64,000 nt of DNA from contig NC_081542.1 in the NCBI RefSeq assembly GCF_901000735.1, positions 15,787,577-15,851,576 on the forward strand. Reading direction: 5' to 3'. Origin of the DNA: Corylus avellana (Eukaryota > Streptophyta > Magnoliopsida > Fagales > Betulaceae). The position numbers and the translations under genes were made by a program. Of the stretch, positions 1-11,355 are shown piece by piece (positions within the stretch are counted from its first letter, which is position 1; each line of letters begins with the position of its first letter). Under the pieces are notes generated by a model, which was not told the DNA's origin, made no database searches, and saw only the letters and a list, made by a program, of their open reading frames with translations.

Positions 1-439
1 ATTCTACAAAATTACAAATATTCAATAATTTAGATTGGTTTGGTGGTAAAGCGGGTCGGGCACGCACGTGGGGGTTTGGGCTTCGCAGTTTCCTTCCTAT
101 CTTTATCAACGCCAATTCACCACCGACAAAAGGTCTTTACCGGACGGGTCGCCGCAAATATGACCAGGCCCTCGTGTGAAACGATGCTCTTTTAGCGGAA
201 ACCGCGTAGACTTTTTGGATTTATATTAATTTTTTTGTGTAAATTTTCTTTGCGATTAATTTGTTTATAAATTTGAATTATTTGTCTATTTAATTGATTG
301 GTGTATGATACAAAGAAGAAAGAAAAAGAGTCAGGGAACAACATGACGACGGACTAGAATGTAACTACCTTAAAGACATTGATGATATCGTATGTCATAT
401 GAATTTTAAATTAATTTGTTAACAAATTGGTGATACCAT

Positions 440-1090
440 TTTCCAAGTTGGGTTGTGCCCGTCAACAGCCGACAACCAATGTTGTCGGGTTGGCCCCTCT
501 CCCCCCTAAGGGAGTCGTCGAGCGGCAGCTCCCAGCTTATTAAGTGCATTGTGAAAGAATTGTAACTCTTAATTGTCTATTTACAACAAATAAAAGGAAC
601 ACCCATAAAGACTTGTTACTAAAAACAGTAAGATCAGTGTGACAACAGTTTATGAAGAACAATATTTGTCGCCCGTTATCGGTGTCATAACAACTATGTA
701 TGTTTCGCGCCCATGAGGTTAGATGCCCAAGAGGGACAGTCAATATTAATAGGAAGTCGAACGCCTAAGCAAGACAGTTTGCACTAACAGGTTGGTCCCC
801 AACCGGATGATCCCACGTACCTTAAATTGCTATGCTATCCCCTATAAATAGGAGTCCATTGTAGCTAATAAGTTTTTAAGTCATTCGTCGCCTTCTTGTT
901 TTCTATTCCCTTCAATAATTTTAGTTGTTTAAACATCAGAGTGCTCCTCGCTAGTACCTCCGACGAATCAACTTAGCATGTTTTGTATTACTCTGTGGGT
1001 CTCTTTGATTAGACTATCAGCGTGCTATCAATTATATTTTTGTTAACATAACATGTTTGTGAAAATTTATTGGTAATTGAAACTTATCCG
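440..1090 (+). mobile_element. LTR-like retroelement remnant
   Basis: This stretch looks like part of an LTR. A TATA-like box (CTATAAATAG, near 842) is followed by a leader-like segment of the kind seen in plant Gypsy LTRs, and there is no coding potential. I could not define both ends, a primer-binding site or a partner LTR, so this rests on general appearance. The first 440 bases of the window hold no gene that I can support. Confidence 0.35.
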
Positions 1091-1117
1091 ACTATTGCTT
1101 AACTAACCTTAGAAATA

Positions 1118-1830
1118 TCAGATAAAAGCAGGCCTCCGAGATAAAACTCGGTTCTTCTCTTTTCTCTCTGTTCTCTCTCCTCCAAAATCCATAGTCTTCC
1201 TCCAACGACTGCTATGGGAGGAAGGAGCCTTGGCTCCTTCCTCCTTCTCCTTCTCCTCCTCCTCCCGCCCTCTCCCTCTACCTCTCCCTATCCTTCTCGC
1301 CTCTTTTGAGGTTAAATTCATCTCTTTTGAGGCTCTATCTGCTTCTTTGGAGGCCTTATCTTACATATCTTTGTCGTATTTTCTTTTTTCAATAACTGCA
1401 TCGCCCAATCCTCCTCTGTGAATCCATCGTTCACTGGCATCACCGGCGACTCATAGCTTCGAATCGGCTCCCTTGTTGGAATTTTTAGATTTGATTTTTT
1501 CAAAATCCGACTATGCATTTCAAGAAGCCACCGCCATACATGCATGTCTCCACCTTGTTCCTGGGTGTTTGCTGCCAGAACCACCCCCATAAGATGTCTA
1601 CGAGCCGAAGCGTGATAAACACACGCCTGCAAGTAGATCTCACTCGCAGGCGCGTGCAGCCCACGCGCTGTCCTCGTCGATGCTGCACCTCCAATGTTCG
1701 CCTCATCCATATCCGCCTCCACCTCCGATGCACCTCCATTGTTCGATGCAATTTGTGTCTAGTTTGTTCTAGGTTTTGCATTTTGTTGTTTTTTCTTGTG
1801 TTTCTGTGTTGGAATTTCTTTCCGTAGGCT
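1118..1830 (-). other. Low-complexity hypothetical ORF region
   Basis: A minus-strand frame at 1318-1722 (134 codons) is open but matches no family I recognise. It contains an Ala/Arg-rich start and a segment reading PVMPVNDGFTEEDWAM. The adjacent 1140-1300 is CT-rich on the plus strand and produces biased ORFs on both strands. No start context, introns or domain support a functional gene. A decayed transposable-element gene is the likeliest explanation. Confidence 0.2.
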
Positions 1831-2563
1831 TTGAATCATTCCTCAGTGTTTTCTTTATTGTTGTTATGGCTGTCATTCAGGTGTGATGCAACGGTTCTCT
1901 TGGGTGTACCATTTTTGGTACACATAACAAACCTCCTTAATTGGTGGCCAACTTTCTTGGTCTTCATACCAATAGAGCATATGCTCGCGTCATTCATTTG
2001 ATGCATTGCCTTTTCTTTTTGTTTACTCATACTGATGGGTCGCTTTGGGGTTTATTGTTTGGTTGTCCAGCCCTTTATTGTTTGTTATAATCTCTTATTT
2101 TATCTAAAAGAAAAAACACCAAAAAATATTGTGTAATTCTGTATTTGAACTTAGAAAGAACACATATTTATAACTCCAACTCTCACGTTTCATCACCCAA
2201 TTTATATGCGAATCTAATTAGTGTTATTCATTATATATAAATATTTTAAAAATTGTTAACTATAAATATATTAAAAAAAAAATTATACGAAAATTGTAAA
2301 GAATGCCATTGTTGGAAACATTGTTTACCAAAATTGAGTACATATTAATTTCATCCTCTCAAAGTTAAAATAAATTTTAAAATTATCGTTAAATCAAAAT
2401 TTAATAATTTATTTATTTAAAATTTAATAATAATTTTAAAATTCATCAATTTTAAAAGAATAAAAAAAAAATAATGAACATTACTTAAACATTTGCGAAG
2501 ACGCACATAACTTGGCAATTCTTTTCTTGTTAGACATGCCAATTGACTTATTAAGAAATAGGA

Positions 2564-3041
2564 TAAACCAGCTCATTTGTACCCACCAATAAGAATAAGT
2601 CACCTAGAATTAGTGCATCATTTCAAATAGGCACTAAAACACCAGATTATATAAGTTTTTCCATTTTTTAATATTATTATTTTTTAAGAAATTGCAAGAG
2701 GGCTAGGAGTGGCTCGCCACCAACCCAGCCCCTCTGGGGTGGCTAGCAAGCCACCCCATATGGGCGGAGGTGGCTGCACGGCCACTCCCAACCCATCTAG
2801 GATGGCTGAAGAGCCATCCTAGATCTGCTTGGGTGGCCCGCGCGGGCCAACTCTGCCCATACAAGGTGGCTCGTTGGCCACCCCAGAGGGGTTGGGTAGC
2901 TACTCTCAGCCCTCTTGCAATTTCTTTTAAAAAAAAAAAAAAATAGAAAAACCTATATAATCCGGTGTTTTTGTGCCTATTTGAAACGGTGCAATAATTC
3001 TATGTGGTCTATTCTTATTGGTGGGCACAAGAGCTGGTTTA
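2564..3041. mobile_element. Foldback (MITE-like) element, GC-rich arms
   Basis: The two ends are inverted repeats: TAAACCAGCTC at the left against GAGCTGGTTTA at the right. Pairing continues inward through AATAAGAATA/TATTCTTATT, the CCGGTGTTTT-type block and AAATTGCAAGAGGGCT/AGCCCTCTTGCAATTT. The core holds smaller palindromes around CCATCCTAGAT. The whole 480 bp could form one long imperfect hairpin. There is no ORF, which fits a non-autonomous DNA transposon. I found no clear target-site duplication. Confidence 0.75.
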
Positions 3042-3574
3042 CACCAACTCTTTTATAGAAGTTATCCTCATTAAGAAAAGCTGAAAAAAAAAATAATAAA
3101 AATAAAAAAAAAAAAAAAACGTGTAGGTAATAGACTAATAAATTCTATTTAATTAAAGTTATGAAAGTTGATATTTGTTTGACATTCAATCTATATATAT
3201 ATTGTTAAATAAAGTTCTCTTAAAAATTAAGACGAAAAAAATTCTTTTAACTTGATATATTAAATTGACGTATGTATTTAAATTTCTAAAGGGCGTGATT
3301 TTCACATGTTTCATCAATTTTACTAAAATTATATGTGAAAACCACACACAAAAAACATTTATTTAATAGAATAAATTAAATTAATTCATTTCAACCTTTT
3401 TTTTTAAAAAAAAAAAAAATGGTTGAATGGGTTGGTGATTGCATGCAACACGCCAACTACTTCCACGCAACATGACTCTTGAATCCTTTATTGTAATTGA
3501 TGGGTCAGTGTCTCGAATTAATGGCGGTCAACCTAATCACTTGTCATTAATTACGCTCGTGTCAATTAACAAAT

Positions 3575-4134
3575 AGGGTTAAATAGTAAATACCCTCTGA
3601 AGTTTGGTAACTTTATTTTTACTTCTTGGGGTTTCATTTTTATCACAGGACCCTCCCTGAAGTTTTGATAAAGGACTAAGTTAGTTCATCCATTAGTTGA
3701 CCGTTAGTTGACCGTTAGGACTGACACATGGACCAATCAGATGTTGACACGTGGCACCTATTTAATTTTTTTAATTTTTTTTTTAATTAAAAAAAATGTA
3801 TTTAAAAAAAAAAAAAAAAAAAAGAAGAAAAGGAAAAAACTGGGCCACCCCCATGGCCAAAGCCACCCCCAGTTTTTTCCTTTTCTTTTCTTTTTTTTTT
3901 TTTTTAAAAAAAAAATACATTTTTTAAAAAATTTAAAAAAAATTAAAAAAATTTAATAGGTGCCACGTGTCAACATCTGATTGGTCCACATGTCAGTCAT
4001 AACAGTCAACTAACGGATGGACTAACTTGGTCATTTATCAAAACCCCAGGGGGGGTCCAGTGATAAAAATAAAACCACAGGAGGGAAAAAAATAAAGTTA
4101 GTAAACCCTAGGGGGGTTTGAGGTATTTAACCCT
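3575..4134. mobile_element. Foldback MITE with 7-bp target-site duplication
   Basis: The ends AGGGTTAAATA and TATTTAACCCT are inverted, and pairing runs inward for roughly 200 bp per arm (for example TGACACGTGGCACC against GGTGCCACGTGTCA). The element is flanked by the direct repeat AACAAAT at 3568-3574 and 4135-4141. The centre is A/T homopolymer around a short GC-rich hairpin. An 82-codon frame across it is homopolymer-driven Lys/Phe and is not a gene. The superfamily is uncertain; long TIRs suggest a Mutator-like derivative, although those usually make 8-11 bp duplications. Confidence 0.8.
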
Positions 4135-4740
4135 AACAAATAACAACCTGGTATATCCGGCACCGTTTCAGTGGTAAAATTATCATTTTATTTTTTATAC
4201 AATTTGTTTCTCAAATTTGCACTAACAGGATTCTCTCTATAATTTAAGGGATTTAAGTACTTTTAAGAGAAATATCAGGAATATTAACTTTTTTATTAAC
4301 AAAAGTTTACTAAACTGATGTGTAGCAGTTAGCAATTTAAATAATAAATTTGAAACCTGCTCAAACATGTGAGTCATATAAAAACGCTTTCACATTTACT
4401 CTCTGAATTGCTAAAATCTGAACATCAAAACTGATCAAAATTTCTATGACCCAAACCGAAGGTGAGCCGATCCCGACTACAATGCTAACAACTAGGGTTT
4501 CTTGTACTTCAAATGTGGCCTTGATGTCGACACAAATTTTAATCCATAAAGCAATTAGGTTGAATATATGATTATTTTAATCAACTTCTCATTAAAATCC
4601 CAATCCCTTACGCAAAAGCTCTTAAGCTTACTTTTCTCTCTTTCTTTAAGTATGAAAGGATACTAATTTTTATAAAATTTTCAACCACCATTCTTTTTTC
4701 TTTTAGGTAAACAAAATAAATTGAAAAATCTACGGTAGAG

Positions 4741-4985
4741 TTTTTTTCTAAACTGTGTTGGAAGAATTTATTCTAACCCAATCTATAAAAATAATATGTG
4801 TCCCTTGAGCATGTGAAAATCACATGCTTTTTTAATAGTAGGGATAAAGTTGAAATAAATTTTATCAAAAAATCATGTGAATCTTTACATGCTATTAAAA
4901 GAATTGGTCACTTGTCATTTTTATAAATTGGTTTGGAAAAAATTCTTTCAACTTGGTTTGAAAAAAAATTCTGTCCAAAATTTAA
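4741..4985. mobile_element. Foldback MITE, family also at 43.1 and 48.9 kb
   Basis: The left arm (GTTGGAAGAATTTATTCTAACC...) and right arm (...TTGGTTTGAAAAAAAATTCTGTCC) are inverted. A central stretch contains CACATGC-type palindromic pieces. The same arrangement recurs at 48927-49160, and its left half at 43091-43182, so this is a repeated non-autonomous family. It has no coding capacity. Confidence 0.6.
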
Positions 4986-4999
4986 TAAATACAAAGAAA

Positions 5000-6600
5000 A
5001 ATTCAGTTAGAGAAGCTTTTAAATGGCCTGCAGAGAAGCTCACGAAGTAGATTGTTTTTTAACTTGTCGAGTTATCATAGGACAATTATAGCCCTACAGT
5101 GATCATTAATTACATAATAATGTTTCCCATTTCTTTTTTAGAGTCCTTTTTATTAGGATATGATGTAAAAATTTGACACATTAGCTGAAAATATCAAATA
5201 CAATAGAAATGAAAACACTATATTTTAATTTCAAATCAATTTCATTGACTTTTTCATTCGGTCTAATCCAACACGGTAACACCCACCACCGAATCCCCAC
5301 CTACCTCAAGCCCTCAACATTGGAGTCTCCAAAACCAACCAATAATGTGGTTTTATCGATGAATATTTTGTCTATAAGGTATTTTGGCAAGAGAAGAAAA
5401 ATTATTTTTTATTTTTAGATATAATTTGAAATCTTCACAATTCAAACATTATCTATGACATACACAATAGCATCTCGAGCTATTATAAGACAATATCTAT
5501 GAAAAGTCACCGTCTCAATCAGTTTCAGATCTACAACAAATTCTGGCAAACTACGTCTCTATTCGCTACCAAGTTCTTGATTCCCTGGGTTTTTTTTTTT
5601 TTTTTTTTTTTTAATCTCCGCTACTAGTATTTTATCAATCGCAATCACCTTCGCTACCTTTACCATAGTGACAATTTTTCTTTATGCTTGATAACTCTTC
5701 CATCATCGGTCTATAGTTTGCTTCCAGAAAATGAACTATAAGAAAACAAAAGACAGACCAGAATTTCATAGATCGTTTCTAAAAGCTGATCTAGAGAGAA
5801 TATATTCTTATTTAAAATCAACGAAAATACAATAACAAAATCCCAACTCCATCTCATGTTCCCCGCGCCATCGCCGGTCAGCCACACGCCGCTAAAAAGC
5901 ACCCTGAGGACCATTGACACATGCGTCCTGATCGATCTATGGTGGAGTCAGGAAAATGGAGGGGGGAAGGGGGAAAGAGAAAAGGGGCGGAGAGGAGGGA
6001 GTCGTAACTCCCTCCCCCCACTCTATTATGCTCTCTCTATGCTACTCTATTTCTAGGGTTTTAATGTAGGATAATTATGAGAGAAGAAAAATTATTTGAT
6101 GTGAAGAGTTATACTATTTTTTGGAATTTCAAGTTGAAATGTTTACTTCCTATTAGAGGGTGCAAAATACATAGTTTATATTACAACTTAATTAAAGTTA
6201 TTCTCTTTCTAAAAATATGGAGAATATATCTTCTTATTTAAATTTTGTTTTGTTGTTTTGATTGGAGTAATGTGATATATAGTCCATTACTCACTGTTTA
6301 ACTCTTTTTAATAAGAGTTTAGTACTCAAATTTAAAAAAAAACGTGTCAACATTTTAACATCTACAATTAGCTTTACTGGCTGCTAGTGGAAATATCATG
6401 GGCCATGCCATTGTTCTTGCCTTCGTTGTCTCAGTTCCCATAATACCCTTACCTGTCGGTGCATGTCTTCAAAGTGTGAAGGTGTGTGGACCATGATTTT
6501 GAAAGGAGTAACGCTTGTATTATATATCTATGATATTTCAATTATTAGATATTAATTTGTTAAATAATATTAACTAGACAACCTAGACCGCAAAAGCATT
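5000..6600. other. AT-rich intergenic DNA, no supported gene
   Basis: Only short biased frames occur here. A 20-base T run lies near 5590. A purine-rich stretch at 5945-6000 and a partly GC-rich segment at 5850-6060 give short frames on both strands that match nothing I know. A transposable-element origin is likely but not shown. Confidence 0.4.
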
Positions 6601-6620
6601 GAAAAAGATTTGTTGTTTTA

Positions 6621-6932
6621 GTGGAAAGAAACAATAACTGCAGAATCACAAAACAAGAACTTGCAGCTGATTGTGATCCAACACCAAAGCATGAAAAAAA
6701 TTTAAGATTTGAGAGAACCCAGATGAAGTGGTTGATGAAGAATGGTTGGGAAGCACATGAAAATGGGAGAAGGAATTCAATGTTGGTGAAGCTTCACGTG
6801 GAGGCATGGAAGCTAGCTACAGCCTGCTCTGCAGGTGCCATTGAGTCCTTGGCGTCTAACACCAATGGTTCAACAGTAGACGAAGCTTCAGACTATGGGC
6901 TTGACTTTTACAGCCTTAGGTTTAGGTTTTAG
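6621..6932 (+). pseudogene. Unidentified 103-codon ORF fragment
   Basis: This frame begins with ATG and has reasonably balanced composition (residues such as KLHVEAWKLATACSAGAIESLASNTNG). I do not recognise it. It has no clear upstream promoter, and a foldback repeat (about 6960-7240) follows it directly. It may be an exon fragment of an old gene or part of a transposable element. Confidence 0.2.
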
Positions 6933-6959
6933 TTAAAGTCACCCACCCCTTCACAAAGA

Positions 6960-7240
6960 ACCTGAACTACCGCGATTTGAAAAACAAATTTTAAAACTTC
7001 TCAATTTTAACCATTGAACTTTCGATTTGATGGAATATACCCCCATTCGTCAATTTATACCCCTCAAACTTCTATATTTCAAATTTAAAATTAAAAACAA
7101 AAAACAAAAAATTGAAGAGTAATTTAGTCTTTGTATTAGTTTCTATTAGGGTTTAATAGCAAAAATTGACGGATGAGGTCAATTGCATCAAATTGAAAGT
7201 TCAGGAAAGTGAAATTAATAGTTTCTAAAATTTAGAAGAT
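6960..7240. repeat. Imperfect inverted repeat (foldback element)
   Basis: The segment around CCATTCGTCAATTT (about 7041-7056) is inverted against AAATTGACGGATG near 7155-7172. Flanking blocks (TTGAACTTTCGATTTGATG against CATCAAATTGAAAGTTCA) continue the pairing. It has no coding capacity and resembles the other MITE-like foldbacks of the window. Confidence 0.5.
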
Positions 7241-7259
7241 CTTCTCAAAACGCGTAGTA

Positions 7260-9020
7260 GTTTAAGAATCCTAAGTGAAGTTATTCAATTCTTTTCTCTC
7301 TTTTTTCTTCACATAATGTGCTCTACAATTAGCACTACTGATTAATTTAAAGTGTATTTATGACCGTATAACGGTAAAACCTTGCTCACAAGGTCTGGTT
7401 AGGGTGGTGGGTGGAACTGAAATTAGGTATGGTGTAAAAATTTTAAGAAAAGGGGGGGCAAAATTTGGATTTTGAAACGATTATGAAAATACTTTTAAAA
7501 ATACATTGAGGCCTCAATGCAGTTCCACTTCCACCCCCAGTCCGAGAGGTGCAATTTAAAATTACATGTAAAATTAAGAGTAATGTTAGAACTACATTTT
7601 TATTTCACAATGCTGACTGACAACTCAATTAACCTTTGAATATAGTATATAGTATTACTAAAAAAATTAAATGTTTTGTTAAAAAATATAAGAATAACAT
7701 CAATCTAATAGACTAAATTAACAAAAAAAAATATTATTATTCTAAACTAAATTAGTGGAAAACTTTGTCCTTATTGTTGCCTCTATAATATCAAAGCAAT
7801 CGATCGAGTATATTGATGGAAACACCACCAAGTAATTCAATCATAATGAAGCCGCCAACGGATATTAAAAAGGTAAAATGTTTGTTTAAATTGAAAGGTT
7901 TTTATTTATTTACTTCTTTTTTTATTTATTCGTTTAAATTAAAATTGAAAGGTTTATTAAGCTGTGAAATGTGAATACCCTTAAAGAGGTTGTGCTGTGG
8001 AAATAGTCTCATCCCGTTATTTATTTATTTATTTATTAATAACCCATTCATTTGATATTATCTTAATAATATTTAATAGAGCCTCTATTGTCAGATCCAT
8101 CCTGATAACACCTATTTTACAGCTTCCAATTACTATGTGACACATCATAAATTTAAGAAAAATACAAAAAATAAGTGAGAACAATAACACCAAATTAGAA
8201 AAAAAAAAAAAAAAAAAAAAACCGTAGCCAACAAGACCCAGGCTAGACCCACGCAGGTATGGCCGGTGGTGAACGCCTCAAATCCCACCGGCCGTAACCC
8301 GCCTCAAAACCTGTTTATAATGCTTCAAAATCCGTTTCTAATGTCTCAAAACTCTTTTTTGATTCAAAACTAAAACTTAGAGGTGAAAGGTTAACCCTTT
8401 AGAAATTTTATCATCTTAAAATCTAGTGTATTTTAGTTAAACTTCTTTTTGTACACTTTTTAATATTTTTACTTATGTGTTGCTTATTGATTGGAGACTG
8501 TAAAATGGGTGTGATCAGGATGATCATGCTAAAAGTTTTTCTCAATATTTAAACATGAGAGTATCAAATTTCACATCATTTTTCTAAGTTGTTAGCCAAA
8601 TATACCACCCATTATAGTCAAAACCCATGGGTAATGCGAAACACATAAATCAAGCATTGAATATAACTTATTACATATTTAGACTTTATATTTGATTAAC
8701 TTTTACGATGCCACAATCAAAATATAAAATACAAAGAAAAAAAAAATTGTGCTTTTCTTTCTTTTCACGCAAAAGATAAATATATTAATACAAGCAACGA
8801 CAAAAAATTATAGTCACACTAACACTACATATATAGATAGACTAAACACGCATTTATCAGGCTTTAATAATACACATAGGTTAATAGAACCCCACTATTT
8901 TATTCTTCATTTTTAATTAGTGGCATGTTCAATTCACCTCTTTTCTTCTTTTTTATTTAATTTTTAATTTTTTTAATTTTTATTTTTTTAATTAAGATTG
9001 ATCTTAAGGTGAATTGGGCA
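7260..9020. other. AT-rich intergenic DNA, no supported gene
   Basis: I see no gene here. Homopolymer and simple repeats occur (an A run near 8200-8221, ATTT repeats near 8020). A short GC-richer patch at 8220-8300 has no open frame of note. Confidence 0.4.
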
Positions 9021-9025
9021 TGGCA

Positions 9026-9118
9026 TTTTTTTTTTTTGTTGACATGTTCGCACAAGAGAGAGGAGGGAGATTGAAACTAGTGACCCCCACTTCATTAAGC
9101 ATGAGCTACCTCTTGGGG
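9026..9118 (-). mobile_element. tRNA-derived SINE, copy 1
   Basis: Read on the minus strand, this starts CCCCAAGAGGTAGCTCA and continues through an A-box-like AGGTAGCTCA and a B-box-like CTAGTTTCAATC to a poly-A tail (the T run at 9026-9037). Copies 2 and 3 of the same family lie at 62904 and 63219. Imperfect direct repeats (AATTGGGCATGG at 9012-9023, AATTGAGCATGA at 9122-9133) look like a target-site duplication. It is short for a SINE, about 90 bp. Confidence 0.7.
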
Positions 9119-9198
9119 ACTAATTGAGCATGAAACATTAGTCATTAGGTGAGTATGCTCGAAAAATACAAAATAATATTTATCTTTTAATTATTTCA

Positions 9199-10075
9199 TT
9201 TTTTTTTTTTTTGAAATGGTAATCTCTTCATTCAAATAAAATGGGAAAATCAGGCCTAAGCCTTACAAAGATAGAGCCATCTGCTCTAAAATCACTATAT
9301 CTGATATACAACTAGGATGCTCCTCCACCCAAGCATGAGTTTCTGAAGTCCTTTTTGCAAATTTGGCTAAACCATGGGCTGCTATGTTGGCCTCTCTCTT
9401 CACATGTCTAACATTCCATCTGTTTAGAGACCCTAAAACCCATTTGATATCATCAATAATCTGCCCATATCGTAGCCAACTTTTTTGGGGATCAATGATC
9501 GCCTTCACCACTTGCAGCGAGTCCCCTTCGAGTACCACATCAAAAATTCCAACCTCCTTGCTGAATTCCACAGCCCGTAGAGCAGCCATTGCCTCAGTTG
9601 AGGCAGTTTCATGGATTGCCATTACAGGTTCACTTAAAGCTGCCATGGTGTTGCCCTTTTCATCTCGAATGATAACCCCCACTCCCATTTTTTGCTCACC
9701 TTCGTTGATAGCAACATCCCAATTAATTTTGAAATACCCTGCCGGTGGAGCTTCCCATTTTTGTCGAGTCGGCATAGGACAATCAGGAGCTTCCCCCTGT
9801 TTCTCGTTCACCTTACGGTATAGTTGGAGCTGATCAATGGCTAGCCTTGCTACAACACTAGGGTGTGAAAAAACTTCCCCGTGCACCACATCATTTCGTC
9901 GTTTCCATATTCCTTTTGCTACCATAGCAAACAGCTCCAGGTCTTCTCTCGGTACTGTCCCCATCAGATGTTCCACCAACTCACAAAAATTGTCACCACC
10001 CGATCTGCACTTTTGGAGCTTACTCCCACTAACACTCCAAACATCCTGAGAAGAAGGGCAGTACCATCAATAATG
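9199..10075 (-). pseudogene. 5'-truncated LINE remnant with RNase H domain
   Basis: The minus-strand frame 9263-9979 encodes the C-terminus of a plant LINE polyprotein. It ends in an RNase H fold (RVT_3 type). Expected acidic residues are visible: Asp in FKINWDVAI, Glu in ETASTEAMAALRA, Asp in VLEGDSLQVV and the conserved REANIAAHGLAKFA block. Upstream, IWKRRNDVVHGE is typical of the linker after the RT zinc-binding segment. The frame continues past 9979 (no ATG there; the first listed residue is TTG) through WYCPSSQDVWS until a TGA near 10075, where the homology is lost. A poly-A tail (T run at about 9199-9214) marks the 3' end. This is a dead, 5'-truncated insertion and not a host gene. Confidence 0.85.
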
Positions 10076-10093
10076 AAATAATTATTGATGGTA
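10062..10093. repeat. 13-bp-stem perfect palindrome at the LINE 5' junction
   Basis: TACCATCAATAAT and ATTATTGATGGTA are exact inverted copies separated by six bases. The palindrome coincides with the truncated 5' end of the LINE remnant. Confidence 0.8.
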
Positions 10094-10099
10094 AAAGGA

Positions 10100-10900
10100 A
10101 AACACAGAATAATAAACATATAGTAGTAATTAGGAATAATAACATCCTCTCAATTTCAATTAGAATGGAAAGAATCTATTTTAGAATTTATTTTATGGTC
10201 CAAGTTAGATTCTACACATCTAATAATATATAGGTTGTGACATGATAATTATATTGTTGCATCATTTAAATTTTTTAAATAACATTAAATACAATAAATA
10301 AAATTTTAAAATGGATTTTCTTCTTTAATAGTCTTACCATTAGTCCTTTTCCATGTAAATTGAGAATTATGAAAAAATGAGTAATGCTATTTAATAAATT
10401 ATTATATAATAGTTATACAACTTGATAATGTGACCATAAAAATTAATAATTGGATAGAATTTTAAAAATAAAATTATGACTAATTTTAATTGCGACATCA
10501 TATAACAATCACGGTGGACAAAATACCAATAAAATGTGGTTGACTTTAGTTTCAACAAGAAGAAGATTAATAAAAAAATAATTAAAAATAACTTCAGAAT
10601 CAGTAAAAAAATATGTTTTATAAATGAAAAAAAAAGGAAGAAGTAAATTTATCGATGACGGACCAAAATGACAATCACAAATTAGTTGGACAAACACAAT
10701 AAATATAGTTATCAAATAAAATTTAAAATTCACTTGAAAAATAAGTTAAGTCGGTTAAGTGACAATAAAAAATTTATACAACCTACCAACCGCCGAAAGT
10801 CAGTTGTCAATTAGTAACGATTTCGTGAGATCGATAAGCAGTATGTAAGCGTTAAACTGTTAATCTGCGCACCCCCAAAATTCAAGGGAGATTGACACTA
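10100..10900. other. AT-rich intergenic DNA
   Basis: No gene is supported. The segment GAGTAATGCTATTTAATAAATT near 10379 resembles the ends of the GAGTAATGCTA MITE family described elsewhere in this window. A 74-codon minus-strand frame at 10509-10733 is AT-driven and hydrophobic and is not credited. Confidence 0.4.
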
Positions 10901-10908
10901 CACTCGTG

Positions 10909-10916
10909 TGACGTCA
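10909..10916. promoter_or_regulatory. TGACGTCA palindrome upstream of the DUF789 gene
   Basis: A perfect TGACGTCA (CRE/C-box, a bZIP core) lies about 440 bases before the DUF789 start codon. An 8-mer can occur by chance, so the functional claim is weak. Confidence 0.3.
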
Positions 10917-11355
10917 GGCCGAACATCAAGCATGTACGAAAAACCGTGTGACGGTCACGTTGCTTAGAATTGGAGTCGTCGACCGTAAAGGCCACATGAG
11001 TTGCCAAGGGGGAGGAGGCCAATTTGGTCATTTTGCTGCAAATAAGTTTTCAAGCCCAGGCATAACAGAGGTCAGACAGCTGCACCAAACTCCTCGCTCG
11101 CAAAAACTTGTTGCCTTTCTCAGTCTCTTGCGCACAGACTCAGTTGCTTTCTCTCTCTAGCTCACTCAAATGGCTGTTTCTCTCTGACCCATCTGAGATT
11201 ATCCCCTAAAATCTTTTCTAAACCCCCCAAAATACCATCTTCGTAATCGTCCCAGAGAGTAAAAAAAAAAAAAAAGCAACTGAATTCTCAACCCAAACCA
11301 CTGTCTCTGATCACTATATCCTTTTGATCCTTCAAGTTTGAGTGAATTTACGGTA

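Noticed and set aside
3708..3956. 82-codon plus-strand ORF
   Set aside because: It consists mostly of Lys and Phe from A and T runs in the centre of a foldback element.
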